Notes: generated by a model from the sequence alone, not told the origin. A stretch of 64,000 nt of DNA from Nostoc sp. UHCC 0870 (GCF_022063185.1 NZ_CP091913.1:4042001-4106000), one strand, 5' to 3'; shown: positions 1 to 9,562, numbered from the stretch's first letter. Program-made: numbers and translations.

Positions 1-1254
1 CCCATTGCGAATAATCTGTAATTGACCATTAGGATGTCTAATGCGGGTGGTTCTTAGTTCAATCGCCTCAACTATACCTTCAACAGTTTTCTCTTCGAGT
101 TTCCCTGCTTCTATATAGTCCCCTACTAAATAGTAGTTTTCAAACAGAATAAAGAAGCCGCAAACTATATCACTAATTAGTGTCTGTGCGCCTAGACCTA
201 CAGCTATACCCACAATACCTGCACCAGCCAGTATAGGAGTCGGATCAATGTCGAGGGTATAAAGAATCGAAATTCCCACGCTGAAATAGATTAAATATTG
301 TAATAAACTCCGAAACAGAGGAACAAGCGTTAAACGCCTACTTCTTTGCATTTCAGTCAAATTTTGGTTTTTGAATAGCACCTCTTCAACGAGTAAGTAG
401 ACGATTTCAAACAACACACGACTCATAAAGATGATGGCGATGATCTTGATAAGTCGTGGACCAAAAGCAGCCAGGTTGGCTATGAATTGTACTTGCTGGG
501 TGACTAATGTTGCCATACAGACGTAGATGACAAATTCCAGACACCGTTTCAAAAAGGGTATTAGGTGTTGGAGGCGATCGTAGAATCGCAACAGGTTCTC
601 AGGGCTGGAATATCTGATGCTGAGAACATCTAGGGTATCAACGATCGCAGCCACTGCTTTCAAGATAAGCAATCCCACCGCAATAATCAGATAGATTCGC
701 AGGGCGATGTACAGATATTCTGAAACTACACCTGGTAACTTGAGAAACTGAGTACAGGAAATGATTACCCACAGCCAAATTCCACCTTTGATTCTTTGAT
801 TGAGGGCGTTAAAGAAAGCATCAATACTTTCATCATCGGCGGTATTTCTTTCTAAGTTCTTAGCGTAAGTGCTAGCTAGCTTCAGTCCATATTTGAGGAA
901 TTTCAGTGCGATCGCGGCTACAATGGCCGTACCAATACTCTGAGCAATCCCAATTCCCAATGTGATCCAAAATCCTGATGGGATACGCTGAATTAGAGCG
1001 AGTTTATACTGTTGTAGGTTTTCACCGCGATAGATTAGAAAACTATTAGCACCTACAATCAAAATGCACAACACTAAGCAAGTCAGTAACAAAAACCCTG
1101 TAATATTGCGACGTAGTATTTTGAGCTTGATATCGTTACTTTTCAGTATTGAAACTTTAATCAATAGCTTAAATAACTTTCCTAAAAGCCATGACAATAG
1201 TAAGAAAATAAAGATGCAAATGCCAATTTCAGCCAAGATAATTAATATGTTCAT
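1..1254 (-). CDS. MscS-family mechanosensitive channel, C-terminus cut by window edge
   Basis: The minus strand is open from an ATG at 1254 to the window edge (418 codons, no stop), so the C-terminus is missing. The N-terminal two thirds hold several hydrophobic segments. The last third carries the MscS pore signature, a Gly/Ala-rich helix (ILAGAGIVGIAVGLGAQ) followed by the start of the beta domain with VGDYIE and the PNG turn. In this family the protein forms a membrane channel that opens under tension and protects against osmotic down-shock. The long N-terminal membrane region resembles the larger MscS-like proteins rather than the three-helix E. coli MscS. A second, different MscS gene lies at 4889-6013. 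Confidence 0.85.
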   Translation of the reverse strand, partial: MNILIILAEIGICIFIFLLLSWLLGKLFKLLIKVSILKSNDIKLKILRRNITGFLLLTCLVLCILIVGANSFLIYRGENLQQYKLALIQRIPSGFWITLGIGIAQSIGTAIVAAIALKFLKYGLKLASTYAKNLERNTADDESIDAFFNALNQRIKGGIWLWVIISCTQFLKLPGVVSEYLYIALRIYLIIAVGLLILKAVAAIVDTLDVLSIRYSSPENLLRFYDRLQHLIPFLKRCLEFVIYVCMATLVTQQVQFIANLAAFGPRLIKIIAIIFMSRVLFEIVYLLVEEVLFKNQNLTEMQRSRRLTLVPLFRSLLQYLIYFSVGISILYTLDIDPTPILAGAGIVGIAVGLGAQTLISDIVCGFFILFENYYLVGDYIEAGKLEEKTVEGIVEAIELRTTRIRHPNGQLQIIRNG

Positions 1255-1395
1255 TTCGATATATAAAACTTAATCTGATGGGAAATTTTAACCTGGTAAT
1301 TTGGATTTTCCTGATTTTAATAGTATAGATTAAACTAGTTAGTGCAATTACTTAAAATTAATTTATAGATGGCTTTAAACGGGCAGGAAAAATAG

Positions 1396-1959
1396 GTGAC
1401 AATGGAAATTTACATCAGCACAGATATTGAAGCAGATGGCCCTATCCCTGGGCCGTACTCCATGCTCAGTATTGGCTCGGCAGCTTATACCGCAGATAAA
1501 CAATTGATCGCAACCTTTACGGCAAACCTGGAAACCTTGCCAGGGTCACAAGGTCATCCCAAAACCATGAAATGGTGGTCAGAACAACCAGAAGCTTGGG
1601 AAGCTTGCCGAGTTAACCCACAACCACCAACACAGGTGATGCAGAACTATCACGCTTGGTTACAAGCACTACCCGGTAAACCAATCTTTGTGGCCTATCC
1701 AGCTGCTTTCGATTTTATGTTTGTGTATTGGTATTTGATCAACTTTGTGGGAGAGAGTCCCTTTAAGCATTCAGCACTAGACATCCGCTCCTATGCAATG
1801 GCATTTCTGCAACGTAATTATGGTGAATCAGGAAAGGAAAACCTCCCAACTGAGTGGTTAGAGGAGATTCCTTTAGCCCATATTGCTCTGGATGATGCCA
1901 TTCAACAGGGTAAGTTGTTCTGCAATTTGTTGCAGAACAACTTACAGCGTGAACATTAA
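1396..1959 (+). CDS. DEDDh-type 3'-5' exonuclease (RNase T/DnaQ fold)
   Basis: A 187-residue protein with the three exonuclease motifs of the DEDDh superfamily: an early D-x-E (TDIEADG, about residues 9-15), a central Asp in an AAFDFMF stretch, and H-x4-D near the end (HIALDDAIQQ). These acidic residues bind two metal ions that cleave DNA or RNA from the 3' end. The small size and lack of other domains fit a stand-alone exoribonuclease of the Rv2179c-like type. A GTG at 1396 has an AGGAAA ribosome site about 6 bases upstream; an ATG at 1402 is the alternative start. Substrate unknown. It stands alone, divergent from the MscS gene on its left. Confidence 0.72.
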   Translation: MTMEIYISTDIEADGPIPGPYSMLSIGSAAYTADKQLIATFTANLETLPGSQGHPKTMKWWSEQPEAWEACRVNPQPPTQVMQNYHAWLQALPGKPIFVAYPAAFDFMFVYWYLINFVGESPFKHSALDIRSYAMAFLQRNYGESGKENLPTEWLEEIPLAHIALDDAIQQGKLFCNLLQNNLQREH

Positions 1960-1985
1960 TTTACTGGCTAGCTATGGACATAGTA

Positions 1986-3311
1986 TCAAGATTTAATACT
2001 GTCGAGATAAGCCTTAATCGCGGGTAGTGCTGTCATCTTTTCATAGAAGAAATTGTTGACAATATTCATCACCTCTGATTGTGCTGCATCTACCTGTGGT
2101 CCGAGGGGAACACCTGCTTCCTGACGACAGATGGAACGGTATAGACGCAGAAGATGGCGGACAATCTCCAATTCCTCTTCCCCTTCCAATACCTTGATGA
2201 CTGACATAATTAACTCATCAGTCTGATCGAGAATGCTATCGATATCAAAGACGGTACTTTTTTCGGTAGCCTCTTGGACAGTTCGTACCAGTGCATGGAC
2301 TTGGTAAAGTAATGCAGCTGGTTCGTCAAAGAGTTCGCGCAAAAATGCTGCTTCCTCATACTGTCCATTCAGTCGGAAGATGTTATAGAGGCGTTTAGCT
2401 GCTTTGCCATAGTTAGCACCATCTTCCTTAACACATTTCTTCACTTCCTTTTCCAACCGCCCTATATAATCATCCATGACATCGGTGGAGACTTGCTTCA
2501 CCAGTTTGGAAAAAATGGGGGCAGATTGGGCATCTAGGTAAACCTCTTGAAAATAGCCGTCCAAATAGCCATCTAGGGGCGTAATCGTTCCATCGGGAGC
2601 TTCCCAGGTGACATCCAACATATTGCTAGCGTTGGACAATTGACCGCGTACCTGATCAGCAATCACCCAGTCGAGCTTACACCAACCTGGATCGTCAGCG
2701 ACAGAATCCCAGGTAATGATGACAGGATTTCCTTGAGAGTCGATTGCCTCAATTTGTCCAGCTACAATCTCGTCAGGTAGCCATGCAATTGGTGATCCTT
2801 TACTACAAGTGCGATCGCTGCGGGTAACATCTTGGGGATAGCTACCAAATTTCAGTTCAATTAATTGAAAGTTGGGGCCAGACAAGCTGCTGATTCCTTT
2901 CTCACGCATAATTCGGGCGAGAATTTGGCAGGCTTCAGTCCGGGTGGGGGCAATAATATTCACCCGCTCGAAATAATCGCAGTCTCCAGGATAAGTTTGT
3001 ACCTTGGATTGAGCGGCTGAACCAGATAGAGCTAAAGCGGTTTCTACGACACCGGGAACATCATCAAATTCTACAATTCTGCCGATCGCCCGAAACCTTT
3101 CCAGGTCTTTTGGATCGAAATCCAACATGGTGACTTTGTGACCAAATACACCAGTTTCTTGATCGATGGTAATATCGCTGTCCCCTGTCGCTTCCGTAAT
3201 CGACTTCATCCAGCGTTCTAATTCTTGCTCATTGAGTTGAACCCCCAATCTGTTGGCAGATTCAATTACACGCTGGCGTGCATCTGCGGTTTGGTCTGAT
3301 GTTGTACTCAT
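1986..3311 (-). CDS. Uncharacterized protein with probable nucleotidyltransferase-fold core
   Basis: A 441-residue protein that I cannot assign to a named family. Residues 96-112 read S-G-S, eleven residues, then D-C-D (GS at 97-98, D110, D112). This matches the polymerase-beta nucleotidyltransferase pattern of G-S followed by two aspartates. A third candidate carboxylate is D214 in KLDWVIAD, which looks like the later beta strand. The C-terminal half (from about 260) is alpha-helical with several Leu/Glu-rich helices. No signal peptide or membrane segment. The gene is isolated: it converges with the exonuclease on its left and has about 240 bases of spacer to the next minus-strand gene. The catalytic assignment is inference from one motif set. 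Confidence 0.6.
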   Translation of the reverse strand: MSTTSDQTADARQRVIESANRLGVQLNEQELERWMKSITEATGDSDITIDQETGVFGHKVTMLDFDPKDLERFRAIGRIVEFDDVPGVVETALALSGSAAQSKVQTYPGDCDYFERVNIIAPTRTEACQILARIMREKGISSLSGPNFQLIELKFGSYPQDVTRSDRTCSKGSPIAWLPDEIVAGQIEAIDSQGNPVIITWDSVADDPGWCKLDWVIADQVRGQLSNASNMLDVTWEAPDGTITPLDGYLDGYFQEVYLDAQSAPIFSKLVKQVSTDVMDDYIGRLEKEVKKCVKEDGANYGKAAKRLYNIFRLNGQYEEAAFLRELFDEPAALLYQVHALVRTVQEATEKSTVFDIDSILDQTDELIMSVIKVLEGEEELEIVRHLLRLYRSICRQEAGVPLGPQVDAAQSEVMNIVNNFFYEKMTALPAIKAYLDSIKS

Positions 3312-3548
3312 TTTTATATCCTCTATTTCAGAAATACAAATATCTTGTCAAGGCTTAGTTTCGGTTGTTGAAATTCTGCCATCTAAATATTGTCAAAATC
3401 TTTCATTAAACCTCCCAGGAGACCCCCACTATATCGGTACTCCGATTAGTGGTGGGTGATTGACTAAACCTCTCCTACTTTTAAGCACAATGATTTATTT
3501 CGGCTTCCTGATGAGAAAGTGAAACACTAGTAAATTAGTTGCACGGAA

Positions 3549-4880
3549 TTACTGGTTGATGACAATCCTAAAACCAGCGTGCTGATAAAAATTGGGGCGA
3601 AACCAGTTGCGGTAATACTTTAAAGCTTCTGTACCGTTAGTGATCCAACATCCACCTAACATCATATTATGTTTGTCATCAAAAAATATAGCAGAATTGT
3701 CTTCATAAAGAAAGTGAGGTTTATATCCTGAAAGCGGATTTAAGTTATCACTTAACCATTCCCAAACATTCCCCCGTAAATCGTACAATCCAGAGGGACT
3801 TTTGGCGGTTTCTAGCATCCCCACTGGACTAGGTGAGCCAAATCTTAAATTGAGATTATAATTTTCTATATCTTTTATTAAACCGTTACCATAAGTTGCT
3901 AAATGGTATTCAGCTTCACTCATTAAACGAGTATTTTTACCTTGCCAACGACAGTAAGCCATTGCTTCATAGTGATTGACTTCTACAGGCCAATCTAGGG
4001 GTAAGTCTACCTCATCAAACATGGCTCGATATTTATAATTACCATTTTCAGGTAGCCAAAATTTCGGATGTTTAATGTTGTTTTCAGTTTTCCAGCACCA
4101 AGATTCTTCATGCCAATAATCTTGATTTTCGTAGCCTCCAGCCTTGACAAAATAGAGAAAATCAGCATTGGTAATCAGATATTGACTGGCTAAGAAAGGT
4201 GCAACTTCAACAGTGCGATCGCCATAATCAATATCCCATCCATAGGTCGAATCATCAAAGGCTTTACCGAGTTTTACTACTCCCCCTCCTACTTCCACCA
4301 TTTGATTCTGAGAAGTGTAACCATTAGCCGGAGCATATTCCCAATTTTCAGGCCGTTTTAATCTCTCAATTGGCAGTTGGCGAATTAACATCGAAGAAGT
4401 TTCAATGTGAATACGTTGGTGTTCTATGCCCATTATTAAAGCCCAAAGGGGATGATTGGGATGAATTGGTAGAGTAATTGGGGTGGTTTTAATAAATTCA
4501 GAAATTATGGAATATGCTCGTTCTCGATATTCCCAAGCCTTTGCAACTTCTGGCCATTCCAGATGTGCGATCGCTTGATTTAATTCCTCTGGTTTTTCTG
4601 GATCAACACCAATTTCAAACAGTATTTCATAGTCTGAATGAAGGCGTTTTTCTAATAAGCCCACCTGGATTAACTTATTGATGTAAAAAACAGGCGAATG
4701 ACCCAGATAAAAAATGAGAGGATTTCTGAGAGGGTCGGGGTTAAGATAAAAGGTTTCTTCGCCGACCAGACTTTCCAAAAGTCTATCTTCCAGTCGCCAA
4801 GCATTATCAAAGTAATCGAAAATATCTTGGTTATTGCAACTATCAAGTTTTAGCAGTTCAGTAGATTGAATAGTTTTCAT
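3549..4880 (-). CDS. egtB: Iron-dependent sulfoxide synthase, EgtB/OvoA type (DinB + FGE-sulfatase domains)
   Basis: A 443-residue protein with an N-terminal DinB-like helical bundle and a C-terminal formylglycine-generating-enzyme-type domain. The expected iron ligands are visible: H61 (LGHSP) and the H-x3-H-x-E motif H154/H158/E160 (EHQRIHIET). Enzymes of this type use O2 to join a cysteine-type thiol to the imidazole ring of trimethylhistidine (ergothioneine) or histidine (ovothiol). The N-terminus (DYFDNAW, GEETFYLNPDPLR) looks closer to OvoA than to mycobacterial EgtB, but there is no C-terminal methyltransferase domain and egtD lies two genes upstream, so ergothioneine is the likely product. 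Cyanobacterial enzymes of this OvoA-derived type are known. It starts 8 bases after the MscS gene, suggesting co-transcription. Confidence 0.82.
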   Translation of the reverse strand: MKTIQSTELLKLDSCNNQDIFDYFDNAWRLEDRLLESLVGEETFYLNPDPLRNPLIFYLGHSPVFYINKLIQVGLLEKRLHSDYEILFEIGVDPEKPEELNQAIAHLEWPEVAKAWEYRERAYSIISEFIKTTPITLPIHPNHPLWALIMGIEHQRIHIETSSMLIRQLPIERLKRPENWEYAPANGYTSQNQMVEVGGGVVKLGKAFDDSTYGWDIDYGDRTVEVAPFLASQYLITNADFLYFVKAGGYENQDYWHEESWCWKTENNIKHPKFWLPENGNYKYRAMFDEVDLPLDWPVEVNHYEAMAYCRWQGKNTRLMSEAEYHLATYGNGLIKDIENYNLNLRFGSPSPVGMLETAKSPSGLYDLRGNVWEWLSDNLNPLSGYKPHFLYEDNSAIFFDDKHNMMLGGCWITNGTEALKYYRNWFRPNFYQHAGFRIVINQ

Positions 4881-4888
4881 TACTTTCC

Positions 4889-6013
4889 TTAGTTTTTGAT
4901 AGCATTTCGAGTTTTTTGATAGTTCTCTGGATCTGTTCTTAATTCGATATGCAAAAAATCAATTCCCTCTTGCTCTAAAAGTTCTAGAATAGCCAGATTT
5001 AAGTTTTTCTCCGCCTCAAAATAGAGATTGTCATCATTAACAAATGCCATCATTTCAATGATGCGGGCATTATCTTCAATTTTTTTAAACCGTACTATAC
5101 ATGATGGAGAAAAGCCAGTCATAGACTTAGGCATTTCTTGAATAGCATCACAAATTCTGGCAGTTTGCCGTGCGGAAATCCCATCAATTTTCAGAATAAC
5201 ATTAAGTCCCCACTTTAATTCTTTGCCTGGATTTTGTGACCAATTTTCCACAATCCCGCTAATCATTCGGGAGTTGGGCATTTTGATAATAGAACCCCAC
5301 TTAGTTACATGGAGGGTTGTAGTTCTAAATCCGATATTGAGTATTTGCACAAAACCATCTACTCCTGATACTCCCACCCAGTCACCTTCTCGATAGAGTT
5401 TATCGGAATAGATAATAAGTGTACAAAACCAGTCATAAACAATATCTTTCAACAGCAAACCTAAAGTGATACCAGCACCACCTAATAGACCAACTAGTGC
5501 AGCCGCCGATTGTCCTAAAAATATCTCACTTATCTTGATTGCCAGTACAATAATTGCTGCTGATTGAAAAATCTTTGGCATCAATGGTCTGAGCAACTCA
5601 TCAAGCTCAGTTTCAGTATGTAGCACTACATTGGCTATTATCTGACCTAAAATAGAAGAGCTTCGGTAAATAACATAAGCAACTATAAAAATGACTATTA
5701 AATTTAGTATCCTACCAATGGTATTGGTCAATTGAGAGCCTAAATTATCTGCCAGAATTTCCTTGATTAACCAAAATCCACCAATCTGAATTATCCAACT
5801 TAAAGCAGGCTTGACAACTATTATCAATTCATCATCAAGTGTACTTTTTGTTTTGCTAGTAAATCGCTCAATGCTCTTAATAACGACTCCAACAAAAAAC
5901 CGCCTCAATATCTGCGTCACTGTCAAGATAAGAATAACAGCTGCAATTTTGGCAATCGGGATGCTGGAGTAGTTGATATTATTTAGTGTGTTCCAAACCG
6001 ATTCTATGTTCAT
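4889..6013 (-). CDS. MscS-family small-conductance mechanosensitive channel
   Basis: A 374-residue membrane protein with about five hydrophobic segments in the first 190 residues, a pore helix with the Gly/Ala pattern AALVGLLGGAGITLGLLL, then the soluble beta domain (REGDWVGV, FRTTTLHV, IKMPNS). This is the complete MscS architecture. The gene sits between egtD and egtB on the same strand, with 8 bases to egtB and 236 bases to egtD. A channel in this position could move ergothioneine, its precursors or an osmolyte such as a betaine, or simply be a passenger in the operon. That link is inference from position only. Confidence 0.88.
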   Translation of the reverse strand: MNIESVWNTLNNINYSSIPIAKIAAVILILTVTQILRRFFVGVVIKSIERFTSKTKSTLDDELIIVVKPALSWIIQIGGFWLIKEILADNLGSQLTNTIGRILNLIVIFIVAYVIYRSSSILGQIIANVVLHTETELDELLRPLMPKIFQSAAIIVLAIKISEIFLGQSAAALVGLLGGAGITLGLLLKDIVYDWFCTLIIYSDKLYREGDWVGVSGVDGFVQILNIGFRTTTLHVTKWGSIIKMPNSRMISGIVENWSQNPGKELKWGLNVILKIDGISARQTARICDAIQEMPKSMTGFSPSCIVRFKKIEDNARIIEMMAFVNDDNLYFEAEKNLNLAILELLEQEGIDFLHIELRTDPENYQKTRNAIKN

Positions 6014-6249
6014 AATTCTAGTTAAAAGGTAGTGAGATTTTTGTAGTTTCTGTTACAGTAAATGACGAAGCTGGTCTATCCCCAAACTTTGTGGGATCAA
6101 AAGATTTGGGGATAAGCTAGAAAGGATCAGGTAAAATATTTCCGTAAATTAACTTGTAGTTATCGTATTTAAGATTACAGTTTAATTTTCGGAAGTGTTA
6201 TGCGGATTTTCAGTTTTTAGCTATATTTTCATCCATGAAACAATAAGAT

Positions 6250-7248
6250 TTAAGCTTGACAAAGAATCAAGCCAAACCATTCCTTGGAGTCTGTCCAAGT
6301 CTTGATGGTCTTCATTCCTTGTACCTCCAATTCTTTTTGGATATTTTCTAAATCAAACTTACGCGAAATTTCGGTGAGAATGCTTTCTCCTGCTTCCAAA
6401 AAAACTTTTAAATCTAAAGCTTCTAGAGATACCCAATGGCTCTTTTGGCAATGCAGATACATTTCAATTTGAGCATCCGCTTGATTGTAAATCGCTTGAT
6501 GAGTGAATGAATCAAGATCAAAATTACCTTGAAACCGCCAATTTAAATGGGAAAGCATATTTAAATTAAAAGCAGCCGTTACTCCTTGATTGTCATTGTA
6601 GGCTGCTTCTAAAATATCTTTGGGTTTTTGTAAATCAATCCCAAGTAAAAAGTAATCACCTGGGTTTAGAGTCTGCGAAACTTGCTGCAAGAAATACTCT
6701 GAATCTTGTGGGGTAAAATTTCCCATCGAACTTCCCAGAAAGAAAATCATCCGCGATGGCGTTCCCCCCAGGGTAGATGATTGTGAAGCCGTAGATGCTA
6801 GCATTGCTAATGCTTGTTCATAAGTTCCTACTAAACCCTCAACAGACAAACCAGGATATTTTTTTTGTAGTTTTAGCACACTGGCTTTGAGGATTCCGCC
6901 ACTGACATCAACAGGTACATATCTACATAAACTGGACTTATTTTGGTAAGCATCTAAAAGTAACAGAGTTTTAGTAGAACTCCCACTACCTAATTCTATA
7001 AGTTCACATTTATCTGTGATCTGGGCAATTTCATCGGCAAACTGGCTTAAAATCCATGCTTCTGTTCTTGTAGGATAATATTCTGGTAATTCACAAATTT
7101 GTTCAAATAATTCCGATCCGCGATCATCATAAAAATATTTGGGTGGTAAATTCTTTGGTGTTTGTTTTAATCCTTGAATTACATCATCACCATCATTTTT
7201 GAAATATTGATGATGCTCGGCAATAATTGTTAAAGACTTTGTTCTCAT
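6250..7248 (-). CDS. egtD: L-histidine N-alpha-methyltransferase EgtD
   Basis: A 332-residue SAM-dependent methyltransferase of the EgtD family, full length. It converts histidine to N,N,N-trimethylhistidine (hercynine), the first step of ergothioneine synthesis, in the cytoplasm. Visible hallmarks are the N-terminal PPKYFYDDRGSELFEQI block, the PTRTEAWIL stretch, the SAM-binding ELGSGSSTKT loop and the GSSMGNF motif. It is the first gene of a minus-strand set followed by an MscS channel and the sulfoxide synthase. No gene for the final C-S lyase (EgtE) is in the window. Confidence 0.9.
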   Translation of the reverse strand: MRTKSLTIIAEHHQYFKNDGDDVIQGLKQTPKNLPPKYFYDDRGSELFEQICELPEYYPTRTEAWILSQFADEIAQITDKCELIELGSGSSTKTLLLLDAYQNKSSLCRYVPVDVSGGILKASVLKLQKKYPGLSVEGLVGTYEQALAMLASTASQSSTLGGTPSRMIFFLGSSMGNFTPQDSEYFLQQVSQTLNPGDYFLLGIDLQKPKDILEAAYNDNQGVTAAFNLNMLSHLNWRFQGNFDLDSFTHQAIYNQADAQIEMYLHCQKSHWVSLEALDLKVFLEAGESILTEISRKFDLENIQKELEVQGMKTIKTWTDSKEWFGLILCQA

Positions 7249-8099
7249 TATGAAATTGCCTAAATCAGTGGACTGGACTTCAATAATAATATAAAAATTC
7301 CCACCTAAAACTTTGTAAATAATATCAATTTATGAAAGATTAATATATTCTTTATTTTATGAATCTTTTTATGTAAAAACATTTTTCTTGACAGTACATT
7401 CAGCTATCATGACAACGATATCTTACTTATTATTTTTGGAATTTACTGTACTCTTAATAATTTTTAATAAATTAGTTTTCAACCAATCAATTTATGTGTA
7501 TGAAAAAAATAGTATGGATATATATCCACACTTAAAAGATTTTTAGGCTCTTTTTTTATTAAGAACTTAACTCTATTGAATCATTAACATTTTTTAGCGA
7601 TTTAGCGATCGCCTAATATATAAACTTGTAGGGAAACACGAGCAAGGTCGTTACACACGAAACTTGAAACAACAAATAGACAGCCTAATTTAAAGCGGAC
7701 TTGTTACATTTTCTGCATCAGTAACGCTAGATAGGTATCTGCGAAACTAGAAATCTAAATTATAGATATACTACGCAGTCCATTTTAGCCGCAAATTTAT
7801 GTATTAACTACTACACAAAGCAATTATACAGTTATTTGATCAAAGCGAGGATATAAAAATTTCAACTTTTACGTGTTTAAATCATGAGAAACACTAAGAA
7901 CCATTAAGAAAGATTAAGCAATGTAATAGTTGAAGCGCATAAGAGGATGTTTGAAAAGTTGTCATTTGTATAAAAAATTATCCTGAAAAATCTGAAACCT
8001 ATGTATATACTTAGATGTTTTTTACGCTTCCTTCTCTTTAGAGCTATAGAACAAACCTTTTCAAACAATCTTTAATATCGCTATGTGATTTTTGACACT
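7249..8099. other. AT-rich intergenic region
   Basis: About 850 bases between egtD and the TnpB element with no convincing reading frame on either strand. The DNA is AT-rich, holds one GCGATCGC octamer near 7606, and presumably contains the egtD promoter near 7250-7400. I see no tRNA, no strong hairpin and no tandem repeat here. Confidence 0.5.
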
Positions 8100-8120
8100 C
8101 CCCGGTCTAAAGACACGGGG
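8100..8120 (-). repeat. Element end hairpin overlapping the tnpB stop codon (likely end of the guide RNA scaffold)
   Basis: CCCCG (8100-8104) pairs with CGGGG (8116-8120), and inside it GTCT pairs with AGAC around a two-base loop with one bulged A. The tnpB stop codon lies at 8107-8109, inside the hairpin. In IS605 elements the omega RNA that guides TnpB ends at this boundary and its guide is read from the flanking DNA; here that would be the sequence below 8100 on the minus strand. Confidence 0.55.
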
Positions 8121-9312
8121 ATTCTACTTTCACCCTAGTCACTTGCTCAACCAGGGTTTCCCCAAGTAAAGTAGAGGTTACTAGTCCAGTAGCGTTACTT
8201 TCGGTCTGCCCGGCCGTAGCTTTTGCAAGATTCAGAATATTTTTAGCAGCGTTAACATCTCTTTGCATCTCACATCCACAACTACATTTATGGGTACGAG
8301 TTGAAAGAGCTTTTTTAACAATTGCGCCACAATCACTACATTTTTGAGATGTCATTCTAGGATTGACAGCAACAGCTTTACTGTTAAACTTACCTGCAAA
8401 ATATTCTAACCAGCGACGAAAAAATCCCCAGCTAACATCATTAATTGATTTAGCAAGACAATGATTTTTTACCATGTTCTTTACTCTTAAATCTTCGTAG
8501 ACCACTAAGGCGTTAGCCTTGCATACGTTACGCGCAATTCTCTTTGCGTGTTCACTCCGTTGTCTACTTACTTTTAAGTGCTTCCGAGCATATCTCTGTC
8601 TAGCTTTCCGTCGTTGGTTTTTACCTTTCTCCTTTTTATATATTTGACGTTGAGAGTGCTTAATTGCTTTTTCGGCTTTCCTTAGAAATCTAGGATTAGG
8701 TTCATGATACCCATTGGAATCAGAGTAGAAATACTCTAAACCAACATCTAAGCCCACTTCACCATCAGCAATTCTTGACTCACTTAATGGTTCAGTTTTA
8801 ATTGCAAATTGGCAATAGTAACCATCAGCTTTCTTGACTAGCCTTACCCGTTTAATTGACTTAACTGGGTAAGTGTGAATATCCCATTTACCAAGTAATT
8901 TGACCTCACCAATACCTTTTTTATCAGTGAAAGTAATGCGTCGTCTGGTGGGGTGTAGTGACCATCCCGAAGTTTTATACTCAACTGAACGGTTATCTTT
9001 TTGAAAGCGTGGATATCCTTTCTTGCCTGGAGTCTTTGATTTGCAATTACTGTAAAACCTGTCAATAGCCGACCAAGCTCTTTCGGTTGCAGATTGGCAA
9101 GCCATTGAATTGAGTTGTTCTACAAATTTAAACTCTTTCCGTAGTGCTGTTGAGTAGTTATTAAGAGCGACTTTATTGATGTTCGCTTCTCTTGGTGCAT
9201 CCATCCAGTAACGAATAGCTTTATTCCTAATGAACTGCGTGGTTCTAATAGCTTCATCTATGGCTTGATACTGTAACTTTGTGCTTTTTATTTTGTACTC
9301 TAATACCAGCAC
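8107..9312 (-). CDS. tnpB: TnpB-family RNA-guided nuclease (IS605 OrfB)
   Basis: A 401-residue TnpB, apparently complete. The RuvC-like active-site residues are all present: D189 (GLDVGLEY), E273 (VVYEDLRV) and D352 (MQRDVNAAKN). A zinc finger is formed by C325/C328 (CSDC) and the C343/C345 pair. TnpB proteins are omega-RNA-guided DNA nucleases that help IS605-type elements persist. The GTG start at 9312 is supported by a perfect AAGGAGGTGATT ribosome site at 9320-9331. The reading frame ends inside the terminal hairpin of the element. A small RHH gene is transcribed away from it, with 72 bases and a short palindrome in between. Confidence 0.92.
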   Translation of the reverse strand: MLVLEYKIKSTKLQYQAIDEAIRTTQFIRNKAIRYWMDAPREANINKVALNNYSTALRKEFKFVEQLNSMACQSATERAWSAIDRFYSNCKSKTPGKKGYPRFQKDNRSVEYKTSGWSLHPTRRRITFTDKKGIGEVKLLGKWDIHTYPVKSIKRVRLVKKADGYYCQFAIKTEPLSESRIADGEVGLDVGLEYFYSDSNGYHEPNPRFLRKAEKAIKHSQRQIYKKEKGKNQRRKARQRYARKHLKVSRQRSEHAKRIARNVCKANALVVYEDLRVKNMVKNHCLAKSINDVSWGFFRRWLEYFAGKFNSKAVAVNPRMTSQKCSDCGAIVKKALSTRTHKCSCGCEMQRDVNAAKNILNLAKATAGQTESNATGLVTSTLLGETLVEQVTRVKVESPCL

Positions 9313-9370
9313 TACTTAATCACCTCCTTGATGTACTGAATTTCTTATATGGTATCATGAATGTACAAAC

Positions 9371-9383
9371 AATGTTGAACATT
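9371..9383. promoter_or_regulatory. 13-bp palindrome between tnpB and RHH gene, candidate operator
   Basis: AATGTT-G-AACATT is a perfect palindrome lying one base before the RHH start codon, in the 72-base divergent spacer. RHH proteins bind short palindromes as dimers, so this is a candidate autoregulatory site that could also affect the tnpB promoter. Only the sequence symmetry is seen; binding is inferred. Confidence 0.45.
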
Positions 9384-9384
9384 T

Positions 9385-9540
9385 ATGAAAACTAAAAGAT
9401 TAGGATTTCGTTTGTCGGAACGCAGGTATCATAAGCTTTTGTTAATATCCGTCGAGCAAGATAGAACTATGTCTAGCCTTGTTGAAGAATGGATAGATTC
9501 TTTGCCAGAACCCAAAAAGCCAAAGGTCACTGAGGGCTAA
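9385..9540 (+). CDS. Small ribbon-helix-helix (CopG/Arc-like) regulator carried by the TnpB element
   Basis: A 51-residue protein from the ATG at 9385. The pattern is a short beta strand (KRLGFRLSE), helix (RRYHKLLLISVEQ), turn (DRTM) and helix (SSLVEEWIDSL), typical of RHH DNA-binding proteins. The tail is Pro/Lys-rich. It is divergent from tnpB and lies within the same element ends. Such proteins usually repress their own promoter, so it may control tnpB expression. It could instead be an antitoxin-like protein, but no toxin gene is next to it. The gene has no clear ribosome site, which fits a short leader or weak expression. Confidence 0.7.
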   Translation: MKTKRLGFRLSERRYHKLLLISVEQDRTMSSLVEEWIDSLPEPKKPKVTEG

Positions 9541-9562
9541 AGCCAATAAGCGTGGTTTTCAT

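Noticed and set aside
1064..1273. Plus-strand frame of 69 codons
   Set aside because: Antisense to the MscS gene, whose membrane and pore motifs are clear.
8844..9065. Minus-strand frame inside tnpB as a possible second gene
   Set aside because: Out-of-frame overlap in a well-supported TnpB; no TnpA-like HUH motif.
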